Assembly: GCF_001633105.1 (NCBI RefSeq)
Contig: NZ_LUKZ01000027.1
Span: 28,767 to 92,766, forward strand
Length of the DNA stretch: 64,000 bases
From: Acidovorax sp. GW101-3H11
GTDB lineage: Bacteria > Pseudomonadota > Gammaproteobacteria > Burkholderiales > Burkholderiaceae_C
Direction of reading: 5' to 3'
Shown here: positions 35,848 to 45,579 of the stretch, one piece after another
Numbering within the stretch: the stretch's first letter is position 1
Layout: each line of letters opens with the position of its first letter
Notes under the pieces: generated by a model
Told to the model about the DNA's origin: nothing
The model's input: the letters and a program-made list of their open reading frames with translations, nothing else
Databases searched by the model: none
Program-made: the position numbers and the translations under genes

Positions 35848-37461
35848 ATGAACACCTCATCCCTCGACTGGTCCCTTCCTTACGCCTCCCACCGCAGCGC
35901 GGTCATGGGCCGCAATGTCGTTTCCACCTCGCAGCCGCTGGCGGCGCAGGCGGGCCTGCGCATGCTGCTGGCGGGTGGCAACGCGGTGGACGCCGCCATT
36001 GCCGCTGCCATGGCGCTCACGGTGGTGGAGCCCACGGGCTGCGGCCTGGGCAGCGACGGGTTTGCCATCGTGTGGGATGGCAAGGAGCTGCATGGCCTGA
36101 ATGCCTCCGGCCGCTCGCCCGCCGCGTGGACGCCTGAATACTTCGAGAAGCTCGGCGGCATCCCCGAAACCGGCTGGAACGCCGTCACGGTGCCCGGTGC
36201 CGTGTCGGCCTGGGTGGCGCTGTCCAAGCGCCTGGGCAAGCTGCCGTTTGCACAACTGGCCCAGCCCGCCATCGACTACGCGCGCAACGGCTTTCCCGTG
36301 TCGCCCACCATCGCCCACCTGTGGGCGCTGGGTGCGGCCAAGCTGGGCACGCAGCCGGGGTTTGCCGAGTGCTTCATGCCCGAGTACCTGGGCGGCCGCG
36401 TGCCCCGGGCGGGTGAAGTTTTCCGCAGCGAAGCCCATGCGCGCACGCTGGAGCTGATTGCCGAGACCGAGGGTGAGGCTTTCTACCGGGGCGTGATCGC
36501 CGAGCGCATCGCAGCCCATTCCCAAGCCAACGGCGGCGCGATGACGCTGGCCGACCTGGCCGCGCACCAGGCGGACTGGGTGGGCACCATCCACCAGCGG
36601 TTTGGCGATTCGGTGATCCACGAGATCCCGCCCAACGGCCAGGGCATTGCCGCGCTGATGGCGCTGGGCATGCTGGACGCGCATGGCGTGGGCAAACATC
36701 CGCTCGACAGCGTGGAGACCGTGCACGCCAGCATCGAGGCCATGAAGCTCGCACTGGCCGACCTGCACCAGTACAACGCCGACATCGACGCCATGCAGGC
36801 TGTGGCGCCCCAGCACCTGCTGGATGCGACCTACCTCGCAGGCCGCGCCCAGCTGATTGACCCCGAGCGCGCAGGCGACCCCGGCCACGGCGCCCCGCGC
36901 CCCGGCGGCACGGTGTACCTGGCGGCGGCCGACGCGTCCGGCATGATGGTCTCGTTCATCCAGTCCAACTACATGGGTTTTGGCTCTGGGGTGGTGGTGC
37001 CGGGCACGGGCATCAGCCTGCAGAACCGGGGCCATGGCTTCAATCTGACTCCGGGCCACGCCAACCAGGTGGCGCCGCGCAAGCGCCCCTCGCACACCAT
37101 CATCCCGGCCTTTGCCATGCATGCCGACGGCACGCCACAGATGGCGTTTGGCGTGATGGGCGGCCCCATGCAAAGCCAGGGCCACACGCAGATGGCGCTG
37201 CGCGTGCTGCGCTACGGCCAGAACCCGCAGGCGGCGGCCGATGCGCCCCGCTGGCGCGTGACGGGCGGCAAGGGCGTGGCCGTGGAGCCGGGCTTTGACC
37301 CGGCCGTGGTCGCCGCGCTGCGCGCGCGCGGGCACGAGGTGACGGTGGAAGAGGGCAACGGCGTGTTCGCCTTTGGCGGCGCGCAGCTGGTGCTGAAGAA
37401 CGGCAACAGCTACATCGCAGGCTCCGACCCGCGCAAGGACGGGCACGCCGTGGCGTATTGA
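35848..37461 (+). CDS. Gamma-glutamyltransferase family protein (no signal peptide)
   Basis: A 537-aa Ntn-hydrolase. The N-terminal half has QPLAAQAGLRMLLAGGNAVD AAIAAAMALTVVEP, and the propeptide junction ends at GGTVYLAAADASGMM, where T355 is the likely nucleophile exposed by self-cleavage. Downstream are QSNYMGFGSGVVVPGTGISL and FGVMGGPMQSQGHTQM. There is no signal peptide, so it should be cytoplasmic, unlike classical GGT. Together with the Bug protein it suggests uptake and hydrolysis of a gamma-glutamyl or related amide compound; the exact substrate is unknown. A short hairpin element follows the stop. Confidence 0.88.
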   Translation: MNTSSLDWSLPYASHRSAVMGRNVVSTSQPLAAQAGLRMLLAGGNAVDAAIAAAMALTVVEPTGCGLGSDGFAIVWDGKELHGLNASGRSPAAWTPEYFEKLGGIPETGWNAVTVPGAVSAWVALSKRLGKLPFAQLAQPAIDYARNGFPVSPTIAHLWALGAAKLGTQPGFAECFMPEYLGGRVPRAGEVFRSEAHARTLELIAETEGEAFYRGVIAERIAAHSQANGGAMTLADLAAHQADWVGTIHQRFGDSVIHEIPPNGQGIAALMALGMLDAHGVGKHPLDSVETVHASIEAMKLALADLHQYNADIDAMQAVAPQHLLDATYLAGRAQLIDPERAGDPGHGAPRPGGTVYLAAADASGMMVSFIQSNYMGFGSGVVVPGTGISLQNRGHGFNLTPGHANQVAPRKRPSHTIIPAFAMHADGTPQMAFGVMGGPMQSQGHTQMALRVLRYGQNPQAAADAPRWRVTGGKGVAVEPGFDPAVVAALRARGHEVTVEEGNGVFAFGGAQLVLKNGNSYIAGSDPRKDGHAVAY

Positions 37462-37472
37462 TCTGAGTGCTA

Positions 37473-37524
37473 TAAAAACAGGAGCTATTGGCGCTTTGTG
37501 GTCGCGCCCAGAGCCCTGTTTTTA
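37473..37524. terminator. Bidirectional terminator-like repeat between ggt-like and DMT genes
   Basis: TAAAAACAGG (37473-37482) pairs perfectly with CCTGTTTTTA (37515-37524); inside, GGCGC (37490-37494) pairs with GCGCC (37504-37508). T-rich arms follow GC pairs on both strands, suiting two convergent genes (stops at 37461 and 37541). The AGGAGCTATTGGCGCTTTGT part resembles another dispersed repeat that I recall from Comamonadaceae. Confidence 0.6.
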
Positions 37525-37540
37525 CTTAGAAAAGTGGCGC

Positions 37541-38428
37541 CTACCGCGTCTCGCGCACGGTCAGCCACGCGCTGGCCGCGCCGCTGAGCACGATGGCCGC
37601 GATGCCCGCCATCGACCAGGCATCGGGCACATGGCGGTACACCAGCCAGCCCGCCAGCATCGCAAAGCCAATCTGTGAATACAAAAACGGCGCAATGACG
37701 ACGGGCGTGGTGCGCGCATAGGCGTTGAGCAGCAGCATGTGCCCCACCGCGCTCGACAGGCCCATGGTGAACATGCCCGCCCACAGCCATGGGTCGCTCA
37801 CCGGCTGCCAGAAGAACGGCACACCCAGCGACACCAGCGCGGTGGCGATCCAGCTGGTGTAGAGCTGGGTGGTGGCGGGGCTCTCCTGGCCCGCCATCTT
37901 GCTGCTGAGCACCTGGTAGCCCGTGCCTGCGGCCAGCATGCACAGCGGCCACAGCAAGGCCCAGCTGAAGGCCTCGCCGCCGGGCCGGATGATGGCCAGC
38001 GTGCCCGCCAGCCCCGTCACCACCAGCAGCCAGCGCACTGCGCTCACCGGCTGGTGCAGCCACAGGGCCGCCACCACCGTCACACACAGCGGCACGGTGG
38101 CCACGATGGCCGTGAACTCCGCCAGCGGCAGGGCCGTGAGGCTGATGAAGCCGAACAGGCTGGTCATGGCAAACAGCGCGCCGCGCAGGGCCTGGAAGCG
38201 GGGCTGTGTGGTGCGCAGCGCCGAGCGCCCCGTGCGCTGCAGCACAAAGGCCGTGGTCAGCAGCGACTGGAACATGTAGCGCATCCACAGCGCCATCACG
38301 ATGGGCACGCTGGCGCTGACCAGCTTGCTTGCCGTGTCCAGCAGGGCAAAAAACGCGCAGGCCACCACGGCGAGCGCGATGCCTGCCAGCGCGGTGTGCC
38401 GGCGGGCGGAGGGGCTGGTGGGGCTCAC
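37541..38428 (-). CDS. DMT-superfamily (EamA) transporter
   Basis: A 295-aa protein with about ten hydrophobic helices and two EamA repeats ([20 protein letters not shown] for the first; [20 protein letters not shown] for the second). It is of the drug/metabolite transporter type; the substrate is unknown. A GTG at 38428 overlaps the queA stop by 4 bases (GTGA), giving the normal length and coupling it to queA. The longer frame to 38776 runs through queA in another frame and is rejected. Confidence 0.85.
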   Translation of the reverse strand: MSPTSPSARRHTALAGIALAVVACAFFALLDTASKLVSASVPIVMALWMRYMFQSLLTTAFVLQRTGRSALRTTQPRFQALRGALFAMTSLFGFISLTALPLAEFTAIVATVPLCVTVVAALWLHQPVSAVRWLLVVTGLAGTLAIIRPGGEAFSWALLWPLCMLAAGTGYQVLSSKMAGQESPATTQLYTSWIATALVSLGVPFFWQPVSDPWLWAGMFTMGLSSAVGHMLLLNAYARTTPVVIAPFLYSQIGFAMLAGWLVYRHVPDAWSMAGIAAIVLSGAASAWLTVRETR

Positions 38429-39594
38429 GGCGTGCCGCGTGCGCGTTCCAGCAGCATCGCGTCGCCATAGCTGAAGAAGCGGTACTGCTGCGCAATCGCG
38501 TGCCGGTACAGGCCCATGATGTGGGCGTAGCCCGCAAACGCGCTCACCAGCATCATCAGCGTGCTCTTGGGCAGGTGGAAGTTGGTGACCAGCACATCCA
38601 CCACGCGGAACGCAAAGCCCGGCGTGATGAAGATGTTGGTGTCGCCCGAGGCCTGGCCGGTTTGGGCCCACGACTCCAGCGTGCGCACGGTGGTCGTGCC
38701 CACGGCCACCACACGGCCGCCGCGCTGGCGGCAGCGCTCCAGCGCGGCCAGCGTGGCCAGCGGGATCTCGTACCACTCGCTGTGCATCTGGTGCTCGGCC
38801 AGGTTCTCGGTCTTGCAGGGCTGGAAGGTGCCCGCGCCCACGTGCAGCGTGACACTCGCGCGCTCGATGCCACGCGCCGCCAGGTCGGCCAGCACGCCTT
38901 CGTCAAAATGCAGCGCGGCGGTGGGGGCAGCCACGGCGCCGGGGTTGCGGGCGAACACGGTCTGGTAGCGCTGGCTATCTTCGGCCTCGTCGGGGTCGTG
39001 GTCGGTGTTTTGCTGGCGCTCGATGTAGGGCGGCAGCGGCAGGTGGCCGTGGCGGTCCATCAGCTCCCAGGGCGACTCGCCTGCGGGGCCGTGCAGCGCA
39101 AAGCGGAACAGCGGGCCGTCCTCGGTGGGCCAGCGGCCCAGCAGCTGCGCGTCAAAGCCGCCCGCCTTGCGGCCACCGGCCATGTGCACCACGCTGCCGG
39201 GCAGGGGCTTCTTGCTGACCTTCATGTGGGCTACGACTTCGTTGCCCGTACCGCTTGCGGTACCTCCTGTGTCATTGCCGGCCTCGGCCTGCAGCACGCG
39301 TTCGATCAGCAGCTCCAGCTTGCCGCCGCTGGCCTTCTCGCCAAAGATGCGCGCCTTGACCACCCGCGTGTCGTTGAAGACGAGCAGGTCGCCTTCGCGC
39401 AGCAGGCCGGGCAGCGCGCGAAAGATGCGGTCCACGGGCTGCATGGCGCGGCCATCGAGCAGGCGCGATGCGCTGCGTTCGGGCGCGGGGTGCTGGGCAA
39501 TGAGTTCGGGGGGCAGCGAAAAGTCGAAGTCGCTGAGGGTGAACACGCGCGGGGCGTGGGGCGCGCTGGCTGCGCCGGGGGAGAGATCAGTCAT
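38425..39594 (-). CDS. queA: S-adenosylmethionine:tRNA ribosyltransferase-isomerase
   Basis: A 389-aa enzyme that transfers and isomerises the ribose of SAM to make epoxyqueuosine in tRNA. Blocks: [47 protein letters not shown]-like [60 protein letters not shown], and [10 protein letters not shown] plus [15 protein letters not shown]. An insertion near residues 105-120 ([13 protein letters not shown]) makes it longer than the E. coli protein. It overlaps the DMT transporter by 4 bases downstream. Confidence 0.96.
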   Translation of the reverse strand: MTDLSPGAASAPHAPRVFTLSDFDFSLPPELIAQHPAPERSASRLLDGRAMQPVDRIFRALPGLLREGDLLVFNDTRVVKARIFGEKASGGKLELLIERVLQAEAGNDTGGTASGTGNEVVAHMKVSKKPLPGSVVHMAGGRKAGGFDAQLLGRWPTEDGPLFRFALHGPAGESPWELMDRHGHLPLPPYIERQQNTDHDPDEAEDSQRYQTVFARNPGAVAAPTAALHFDEGVLADLAARGIERASVTLHVGAGTFQPCKTENLAEHQMHSEWYEIPLATLAALERCRQRGGRVVAVGTTTVRTLESWAQTGQASGDTNIFITPGFAFRVVDVLVTNFHLPKSTLMMLVSAFAGYAHIMGLYRHAIAQQYRFFSYGDAMLLERARGTP

Positions 39595-39685
39595 CGTGCT
39601 TGAGGGCCGAACGGGCCCGTGCCAAGGTAAAAATTGCGAAGGGCGCGATTGTCCCACGCGCCCGTGCCGCCTGCCGGGGCCGGGG

Positions 39686-40642
39686 TTAGGGCTGCGTGGC
39701 GACGGCCACCGGCGCGGGCACGCTGTGCACCAGCCGTTGCAGGTCGCCCGCCTGGGCCAGCGTGGTGCCCGGGTGCAGCAAGGCCGCAGCACCCGCCGCC
39801 ACGCCCCAGCGCAGGGCCTCGGCAGGGGCGTCGCCCCGGTCCAGCGCCCAGACCAGGGCCGCCAGAAAACAGTCGCCCGCGCCCGTGGTGCCGGTGGTGG
39901 CGGGCATGTTCAGCGCCGGGGCCTGCCACACGCCGGTGCGGGTGGCCAGCACGGCGCCCTGTTCGCCCAGCGACAGGGCCACGGTCTCGGCCGCGCCGCT
40001 GTGCACCAGCGACTGGGCGGCGGCGCACCAGTCGGCGGCCTGTTCCAGCGGCTGCTGCACCAGCTCGCGCAGCTCCCGCAGGCTGGGTTTGACCAGGGCC
40101 ACGCCCGCCTGCAGCGCGGCGGCCAGGGGCGGGCCCGAGGTATCGACAACCATCCGCACGCCCCGGCCCGACAAGGCCCGGGCCAGCCGGGCATAGAAAT
40201 CGTCGGGCGTGCCGGGCGGCAGGCTGCCGCTGGCAATGAGCCAGCGCGGCGGCGTGGGCAAGGCGGCCAGCGCATCCAGGCAGGCCTGCCATTCGGCCGC
40301 CTGCAGCGTGGGGCCGGGCAGCACAAACCGAAACTCCTGGCCCGTGATGGTCTCGACCACCGAGAAGTTCTCGCGCGTGTCGCCCGCAATGGCTTGCAGC
40401 GCCGTGGGCACTCCTTCGTCGGCCAGCAGTTGCTGTACCTGCGCGCCCGCCGCGCCGCCCGTCAGGGCCCATGCCAGCACATCGGCGCCCAGCCGGTGCA
40501 GCACGCGCGCTACGTTGATGCCGCCACCGCCAGCAAAACGCTGCACCGGGCCGCAGCGCAGCTTGTGCGTGGGGGCGACCTGGGCGGTGGTGGTCGCCAG
40601 GTCGAGCGCAGGGTTCAGGGTCAGGGTGATCAGGGCGGGCAC
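39686..40642 (-). CDS. PfkB-family sugar-phosphate kinase (1-phosphofructokinase-like)
   Basis: A 318-aa ribokinase-superfamily protein beginning [20 protein letters not shown]. The substrate motif [20 protein letters not shown] and the catalytic [19 protein letters not shown] motif (Asp base) place it in the 1-phosphofructokinase / tagatose-6-phosphate kinase / Pfk-2 branch. Which sugar phosphate it uses cannot be read from sequence. No sugar PTS genes are adjacent. It lies 57 bp downstream of the HD-GYP gene and 91 bp upstream of queA on the same strand. Confidence 0.87.
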   Translation of the reverse strand: MPALITLTLNPALDLATTTAQVAPTHKLRCGPVQRFAGGGGINVARVLHRLGADVLAWALTGGAAGAQVQQLLADEGVPTALQAIAGDTRENFSVVETITGQEFRFVLPGPTLQAAEWQACLDALAALPTPPRWLIASGSLPPGTPDDFYARLARALSGRGVRMVVDTSGPPLAAALQAGVALVKPSLRELRELVQQPLEQAADWCAAAQSLVHSGAAETVALSLGEQGAVLATRTGVWQAPALNMPATTGTTGAGDCFLAALVWALDRGDAPAEALRWGVAAGAAALLHPGTTLAQAGDLQRLVHSVPAPVAVATQP

Positions 40643-40699
40643 GGAGGAAGCGCGGGGCAGGGCAGGGGCGGGCGTGGTGGCCAGATCAGCCGGGCAGGG

Positions 40700-41977
40700 C
40701 TACCAGGCCTTTTCTGCAAACCCCGACCAGAGTTCATTGATGTCCGGGAAGCGCCATTTCTCGGGGTCTTCGCGGGCCACGATCTTCTCGTTGCAGCCCG
40801 GGGCGGCCAGGTCCACCAGCTCGGGCGGGATGCGCAGGTCGGATTTGGTCGAGAAGAACACCTTGACGATGGGCGTGGTGAGGGCCGTGGGGGCCTGTTC
40901 GGTCACCACCCCGATGCGCCCCGAGGTCAGCCGCACCAGCGAGCCCACGGGGTAGATGCCGATGCTTTTGACGAAGGCCTGGAACAGCCGTGCGTCGAAG
41001 TGGTCGTTGGTCCACTCTGCCATGCGGCGCAGGGACTCGGAAGGGTCCCAGCCACTTTTGTAGGGCCGGTCGGAGGTGACGGCGTCGTACACGTCGCAGA
41101 TGGCCGTCATGCGTGCGATCACGCTGATGCCATCGCCCTTGAGCTTGTCGGGGTAGCCCGATCCATCGATTTTTTCGTGGTGGTGCAGGCAGGCGTCGAG
41201 CACGGCATCGGGCACGTTGCCGCCCTCCTTGAGCATGTGGAAGCCCTCCAGCGGGTGGCTGCGCACCACGGTGAATTCCTTGTCGGTGAGCTTGCCCGGC
41301 TTGTTGAGCACCGACAGCGGGATGGCCGCCTTGCCCAGGTCGTGCAGCAGGCCCGCCATGCCCGCCAGGCGCGTCTGCTCGTCGTTGAGCTTGAGCTGGC
41401 GCGCCAGCGCCACCATGAGCGCACACACCGCCACCGAGTGCATGTAGGTGTAGTCGTCGGCCGTTTTGAGGCGCGCCAGGCTGATGAGCGCGCCCGGGTT
41501 GCGGGTGACGGAGTTGGAGATTTCCTCCACCAGGCTTTGTGCCCCGGCCGAGTCCACCGCGCGGCCCATGCGGGCCTCGCTGAACATCGACACCACGGCC
41601 TTCTTGGACTTCACACAGATGGCGGCGGCCATCTTGAGTTCGCCCTGCATGTCGGTGGGGGTGCGGTTGCGCACCGGGGGCGGTGGCACCGGCAGGCTCA
41701 CCTGGATGGGGGGCAGGTCTTCCAGGCGGCCGAAGTCGGTCTCTATCTTGGCGTCCACCTCTTCGCGCGACACCGAGGTGGTGCCGGCGGCCACGTCCAG
41801 GCCTTTGGAGGTGTCGATCCAGCATTCGTGGATGGCGGTGGCCTGGATGCGTGCCAAGTCTTTCGGGTCTTTGAGCACAAACTTGGCGCGCCAGAACGGG
41901 TGTTCCATCCAGGACCCGCAGAACTCGTGCAGGTACATGCCCAGGGTGAGATGTTCGATTTGGATGCGCTTGAGCAT
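40700..41977 (-). CDS. HD-GYP domain protein (probable cyclic-di-GMP phosphodiesterase)
   Basis: A 425-aa protein. The N-terminal DUF3391-like part (MLKRIQIEHLTLGMYLHEFC) precedes an HD-GYP domain. There I see the HD in MAGLLHDLGKAAIPLSVLNK, the double His in HHHEKIDGSGYP, and the GYP triad, all intact, followed by ARMTAICDVYDAVTSDRPYK. Such proteins hydrolyse c-di-GMP to GMP and influence motility and biofilm formation. There is no receiver domain or membrane helix. It is divergent from recG with a 101-bp gap. Confidence 0.92.
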   Translation of the reverse strand: MLKRIQIEHLTLGMYLHEFCGSWMEHPFWRAKFVLKDPKDLARIQATAIHECWIDTSKGLDVAAGTTSVSREEVDAKIETDFGRLEDLPPIQVSLPVPPPPVRNRTPTDMQGELKMAAAICVKSKKAVVSMFSEARMGRAVDSAGAQSLVEEISNSVTRNPGALISLARLKTADDYTYMHSVAVCALMVALARQLKLNDEQTRLAGMAGLLHDLGKAAIPLSVLNKPGKLTDKEFTVVRSHPLEGFHMLKEGGNVPDAVLDACLHHHEKIDGSGYPDKLKGDGISVIARMTAICDVYDAVTSDRPYKSGWDPSESLRRMAEWTNDHFDARLFQAFVKSIGIYPVGSLVRLTSGRIGVVTEQAPTALTTPIVKVFFSTKSDLRIPPELVDLAAPGCNEKIVAREDPEKWRFPDINELWSGFAEKAW

Positions 41978-42078
41978 GGTGGTGCCTGGACTCGGAAAAA
42001 CCGCCCGTCTTTAGACGTGACTAACGGTAACCATGTTAGCCTTTTTGCCCTGCTTCTGTCGTTCGTAAAACCCGCTAC

Positions 42079-44235
42079 ATGCCGTCTGCCGCCCCCAGAG
42101 TTTCCCCTAGTGCCAAGGCCCCGGCTGCCCCTGCTGCGGCCAAAGGCGGGGCCTCGGTGGCGCAGAAGGCGCTGCAAAAAATCGGGCTGCGGCGCGACAT
42201 CGACCTGGCCCTGCACCTGCCCCTGCGCTACGAAGACGAAACGCGCATCATTCCCCTGGCCAACGCCCGCGACGGGCAGATCGCCCAGATCGAAGCCACC
42301 GTGGTGGCGAGTGAGGTGCAACTGCGCCCGCGCCGCCAGCTGGTGGTGCAGGTGGAGGACGGCAGCGGCAGCTGCGAGCTGCGCTTTTTCAGCTTCTACC
42401 CCTCGCACCAGAAGACCATGGCGGTGGGCGCGCGCCTGCGCATCCGGGGCGAGGTCAAGGGCGGGTTCTGGGGGCGGCAGATGCTGCACCCGGCCTTCCG
42501 CGTGGCGGGCGGCGAGCTGCCCGCCGCGCTCACGCCCGTCTACCCCACCACGGCCGGGCTGCCCCAGCCCTACCTGCGCCGCGCCGTGGTCAGCGCGCTG
42601 GCGCGGGTGGACCTGTCGGACACACTGCCCCCCGGCGCCGAGCCGCCCTGGGCACGGTTTTTTGGCCAAAATGGCCTCCACCGCGCGTTCAGCTTGCGTG
42701 AGGCGCTCACATTTTTGCACCACCCCACGCCCGATGTGGCGCTGTCCACGCTGGAGGACCACAGCCACCCCGCCTGGCAGCGCCTGAAGGCCGAGGAGCT
42801 GCTGGCCCAGCAGCTGTCGCAGTACCAGTCGCGGCGCGAGCGCGACCGCCTGCGCGCCCCGGTGCTGCGCCCGCAGCCTGCCAAGGATGGCGCGTTGCCC
42901 CTGCACGAGCAGCTTTTGGCCGTGTTGCCCTTCAGCCTCACGACCGCCCAACGCCGCGTGGGTGAAGAGATTGCCGCCGACCTGGCCCGCCAGGTGCCCA
43001 TGCACCGCCTGCTGCAGGGCGATGTGGGCTCGGGCAAAACCGTGGTGTCGGCCCTGGCCGCCTGCCTGGCCATGGACGCGGGCTGGCAATGCGCACTGAT
43101 GGCGCCCACCGAAATCCTGGCCGAGCAGCACTTCGCCAAGATGATCGGCTGGCTGGAACCCCTGCTCGCATCGCGCGGCCGCAAGGTGGCCTGGCTGGTG
43201 GGCGGGCAGAAGAAGAAGGACCGCACCGCCATGCTGGCCCTGGTGGCCAGCGGCGAGGCCGCACTGGTGGTGGGCACCCACGCCGTGATCCAGGAGCAGG
43301 TGCAGTTCAAGAACCTGGCGCTGGCCATCATCGACGAGCAGCACCGTTTTGGCGTGGCGCAGCGGCTGGCCTTGCGGCAAAAGCTCGCGGCCCACGGCAT
43401 GGAGCCGCACATGCTGATGATGAGCGCCACGCCCATCCCGCGCACCTTGGCCATGAGCTACTACGCCGATCTGGATGTGTCCGTCATCGATGAGCTGCCC
43501 CCCGGCCGCACGCCCATCGTCACCAAGCTGATCGCCGACAGCCGCAAGGACGAGGTGATCGAACGCATCGGCGCGCAGGTGGAGGCAGGGCGGCAGGTGT
43601 ACTGGGTATGCCCGCTGATCGAAGAAAGCGAGGCGCTGGACCTGAGCAATGCCACGGCCACCCATGCCGACCTGAGCGAGGCCTTGCCGGGTTGCATGGT
43701 CGGTCTGCTGCACTCGCGCATGCCCACGGCCGAGAAGAAGGCCGTGATGGCGCTCTTCACCAGCGGCCAGATGGGCGTGCTGGTCAGCACCACCGTCATT
43801 GAAGTGGGTGTGGACGTGCCCAATGCGTCCCTCATGGTCATCGAACATGCCGAGCGTTTTGGCCTGAGCCAGCTGCACCAGCTGCGCGGCCGGGTAGGGC
43901 GCGGCGCGGCGGCCTCGGCCTGCGTGCTGCTGTACGCCACCAACGACAGCGGCCGCGTGGGCGAAACCGCCAAGGAGCGCCTGCGCGCCATGGCCGAGAC
44001 CAACGACGGCTTCGAGATCGCCCGGCGCGACCTGGAGATCCGGGGGCCGGGCGAGTTTCTGGGCGCGCGCCAGTCGGGCGATGCACTGCTGCGGTTTGCC
44101 GACCTGGCCACCGACACGCATCTGCTGGAATGGGCGCGTGAGCTGGCGCCGCAGATGCTGGACCGGTATCCTGAGCTGGCCGCCAAACACGTGGCGCGCT
44201 GGTTGGGTGGCAAGTCCGACTACCTCAAGGCCTGA
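42079..44235 (+). CDS. recG: ATP-dependent DNA helicase RecG
   Basis: A 718-aa superfamily 2 helicase that drives fork regression and branch migration. The N-terminal wedge/OB domain is visible (VQVEDGSGSCELRFFSFYPS). Motif I is LLQGDVGSGKTVVSAL with K320; motif II is IIDEQHRFGVAQRLAL (DEQH); motif III MSATPIPRTLAMSYY; motif VI QLRGRVGRGAAASACVLLY. The C-terminus FLGARQSGDALLRFADLATD is also family-typical. I use 42079 (MPSAAPRVSPSAK), which gives an Ala/Pro-rich leader. E. coli RecG is 693 aa. Confidence 0.97.
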   Translation: MPSAAPRVSPSAKAPAAPAAAKGGASVAQKALQKIGLRRDIDLALHLPLRYEDETRIIPLANARDGQIAQIEATVVASEVQLRPRRQLVVQVEDGSGSCELRFFSFYPSHQKTMAVGARLRIRGEVKGGFWGRQMLHPAFRVAGGELPAALTPVYPTTAGLPQPYLRRAVVSALARVDLSDTLPPGAEPPWARFFGQNGLHRAFSLREALTFLHHPTPDVALSTLEDHSHPAWQRLKAEELLAQQLSQYQSRRERDRLRAPVLRPQPAKDGALPLHEQLLAVLPFSLTTAQRRVGEEIAADLARQVPMHRLLQGDVGSGKTVVSALAACLAMDAGWQCALMAPTEILAEQHFAKMIGWLEPLLASRGRKVAWLVGGQKKKDRTAMLALVASGEAALVVGTHAVIQEQVQFKNLALAIIDEQHRFGVAQRLALRQKLAAHGMEPHMLMMSATPIPRTLAMSYYADLDVSVIDELPPGRTPIVTKLIADSRKDEVIERIGAQVEAGRQVYWVCPLIEESEALDLSNATATHADLSEALPGCMVGLLHSRMPTAEKKAVMALFTSGQMGVLVSTTVIEVGVDVPNASLMVIEHAERFGLSQLHQLRGRVGRGAAASACVLLYATNDSGRVGETAKERLRAMAETNDGFEIARRDLEIRGPGEFLGARQSGDALLRFADLATDTHLLEWARELAPQMLDRYPELAAKHVARWLGGKSDYLKA

Positions 44236-44311
44236 GAAGCTCGCAACTGTTGTGCGCCAATGGATTTCGATGAGAGGTGCGGACAGCACGGTAAGTGCCT
44301 AGAATTGCTGG

Positions 44312-45085
44312 ATGGACGCACAGCCTCTTTTCATTAGCTTGCACGACGAGTCTGCCGGATATGAGATATCCCCGGACCGAGTGCCCTTGGCGGTCTTGCG
44401 AACTTTTGTAAAAGACGTGGAGGAGTTCCTTCGGGGAGATGGTGCCGAAGTGGATTTGCAGGCGCTGGATGTCGGGGTGGTCAAAGGCTCGTTGGCGATC
44501 CAGACGGCCCCTGTGTCGTCGCCGGGCCTTCTGCGGGATCTGCTGCAGCTTGCGGCTTCCGAGCGTTTAGATGGCCTCGATAAAAAGCGTCGGGAAGTGG
44601 TGGAGCGGTGGCAAAAACTCGCGCGAGGGGCGCGCCGCTGCGTGTTTCGAATTGCCGTCCCAGGCATTCCGCAACGGGACATCAGCATCAGCGCCGCTAC
44701 CGACTTCCATGCGGACGATGCAGACCAGTGGGTCCAGGTTGAGCGCTACCTGCAGGGTGAGATTGTCGAAATGGGCGGGCTTAAAAAAGTCAATGCGCAT
44801 ATTCGTTTGCCCGATGGCACTTTGATTCCGGTGGAGTCGGATCGTGAGTTCTTCCGCAGCGATACGGTGAATCGCCTATACAAGGTCGCTATGGCCCGCA
44901 TCAGCGCGGAGTACAACGTGGTGACGCGAAAGTACCGCAATGCGCGGTTGCTCGGTTTTGAAGAGCATCAGCAGACTTTGGACGAAGCGCAGTTGCGCCG
45001 TTTGACGGAGCGGGGTGCGAAGGCTTGGCGGGACGTGCCTAGTGCGAGCGATTGGGTGGACTCCCTGCGGGGAGGTACGGCTTGA
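44312..45085 (+). CDS. Unknown protein, partner of a PIN-domain nuclease
   Basis: A 257-aa protein that I do not recognise. The N-terminal third is a beta-rich, amphipathic segment (PLFISLHDESAGYEISPDRV then VVKGSLAIQTAP). The middle is helical (LDGLDKKRREVVERWQKLAR). Residues about 140-215 form another strand-rich unit (ERYLQGEIVEMGGLKKVNAH, LPDGTLIPVESDREFFRSDT, VVTRKYRNARLLGFEEHQQ), and the tail is helical and charged. Its stop overlaps the PIN gene start (TTGA). Hand-counted lines of the module average about 58-60% GC, below the upper 60s of its flanks. It is far larger than a VapB antitoxin but is in the antitoxin position. Confidence 0.7.
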   Translation: MDAQPLFISLHDESAGYEISPDRVPLAVLRTFVKDVEEFLRGDGAEVDLQALDVGVVKGSLAIQTAPVSSPGLLRDLLQLAASERLDGLDKKRREVVERWQKLARGARRCVFRIAVPGIPQRDISISAATDFHADDADQWVQVERYLQGEIVEMGGLKKVNAHIRLPDGTLIPVESDREFFRSDTVNRLYKVAMARISAEYNVVTRKYRNARLLGFEEHQQTLDEAQLRRLTERGAKAWRDVPSASDWVDSLRGGTA

Positions 45086-45561
45086 TCTCGATTCTTCTGG
45101 ATACGAGTTACTTGATCACGCTGGCAGACCCAGGGCGCGCGCACCATGAAACAGCCAAGCGTTATCTGCGCGAGGCCCTGGTTCAGGGCTGTCCTTTGTA
45201 CTTGTCTGCCGTGGTCGCGTCAGAGTTTCAAGTCGGACAGCCTGTGAGCGACCTCCCTTTGCGCAATTTTCACGTATTGCCCTTCAACATCGATCACGCC
45301 ATGACTTCCGGTAATTTCATGCGTGTACTGTCGCGTGACACGGGCGATGACCGGGTGGCCGTGAAGGACGACGTCAAATTGCTGGCGCAAATGGTGTGCG
45401 AGTCCATCACGCATATCCTCACCGAAGATTCAAACACCCTGGTGAAATACTTGGGAAGACTCCGCGACCAAGGTCAAGCATCTGCGCAGGCAATTGTCCT
45501 GGCGGAAGGCTTTGATGCTGCTTGGTTCAATGGGGGGCAAAAACATCTCCTTGATGAATAG
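45082..45561 (+). CDS. PIN-domain protein (VapC-like ribonuclease)
   Basis: A 159-aa protein. A TTG start at 45082 is chosen because GGAGG lies 7 bases upstream and it overlaps the upstream stop (TTGA). The frame also opens at 45052, but without that spacing. PIN acidic residues are in place: D7 in ILLDTSYLI, E48 in VVASEFQVG, D96/D97 in VAVKDDVKLLAQ and D116 in HILTEDSNTL. This is the four-acid metal site of VapC-type endoribonucleases. Translational coupling to a larger unknown gene and lower GC suggest a transferred toxin-antitoxin-like or defence module; toxicity is not shown. Confidence 0.8.
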   Translation: MISILLDTSYLITLADPGRAHHETAKRYLREALVQGCPLYLSAVVASEFQVGQPVSDLPLRNFHVLPFNIDHAMTSGNFMRVLSRDTGDDRVAVKDDVKLLAQMVCESITHILTEDSNTLVKYLGRLRDQGQASAQAIVLAEGFDAAWFNGGQKHLLDE

Positions 45562-45579
45562 CACTGCTGGCAGTTCACC

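Noticed and set aside
39125-42787. A 1220-codon open frame on the + strand
   Set aside because: It is antisense to queA, the PfkB kinase and the HD-GYP gene, and then overlaps recG in a wrong frame. Its composition is low-complexity Gly/His/Gln-rich, typical of a high-GC shadow frame.
41743-44289. An 848-codon open frame on the - strand
   Set aside because: It is antisense to recG, whose motifs are complete on the + strand, and shows no domain of its own.
44312-45561. Classical VapBC toxin-antitoxin pair
   Set aside because: The PIN part fits VapC, but the upstream protein is 257 aa with no AbrB, RHH or Phd-like start, so the VapBC name would be unsupported; reported only as a PIN module.
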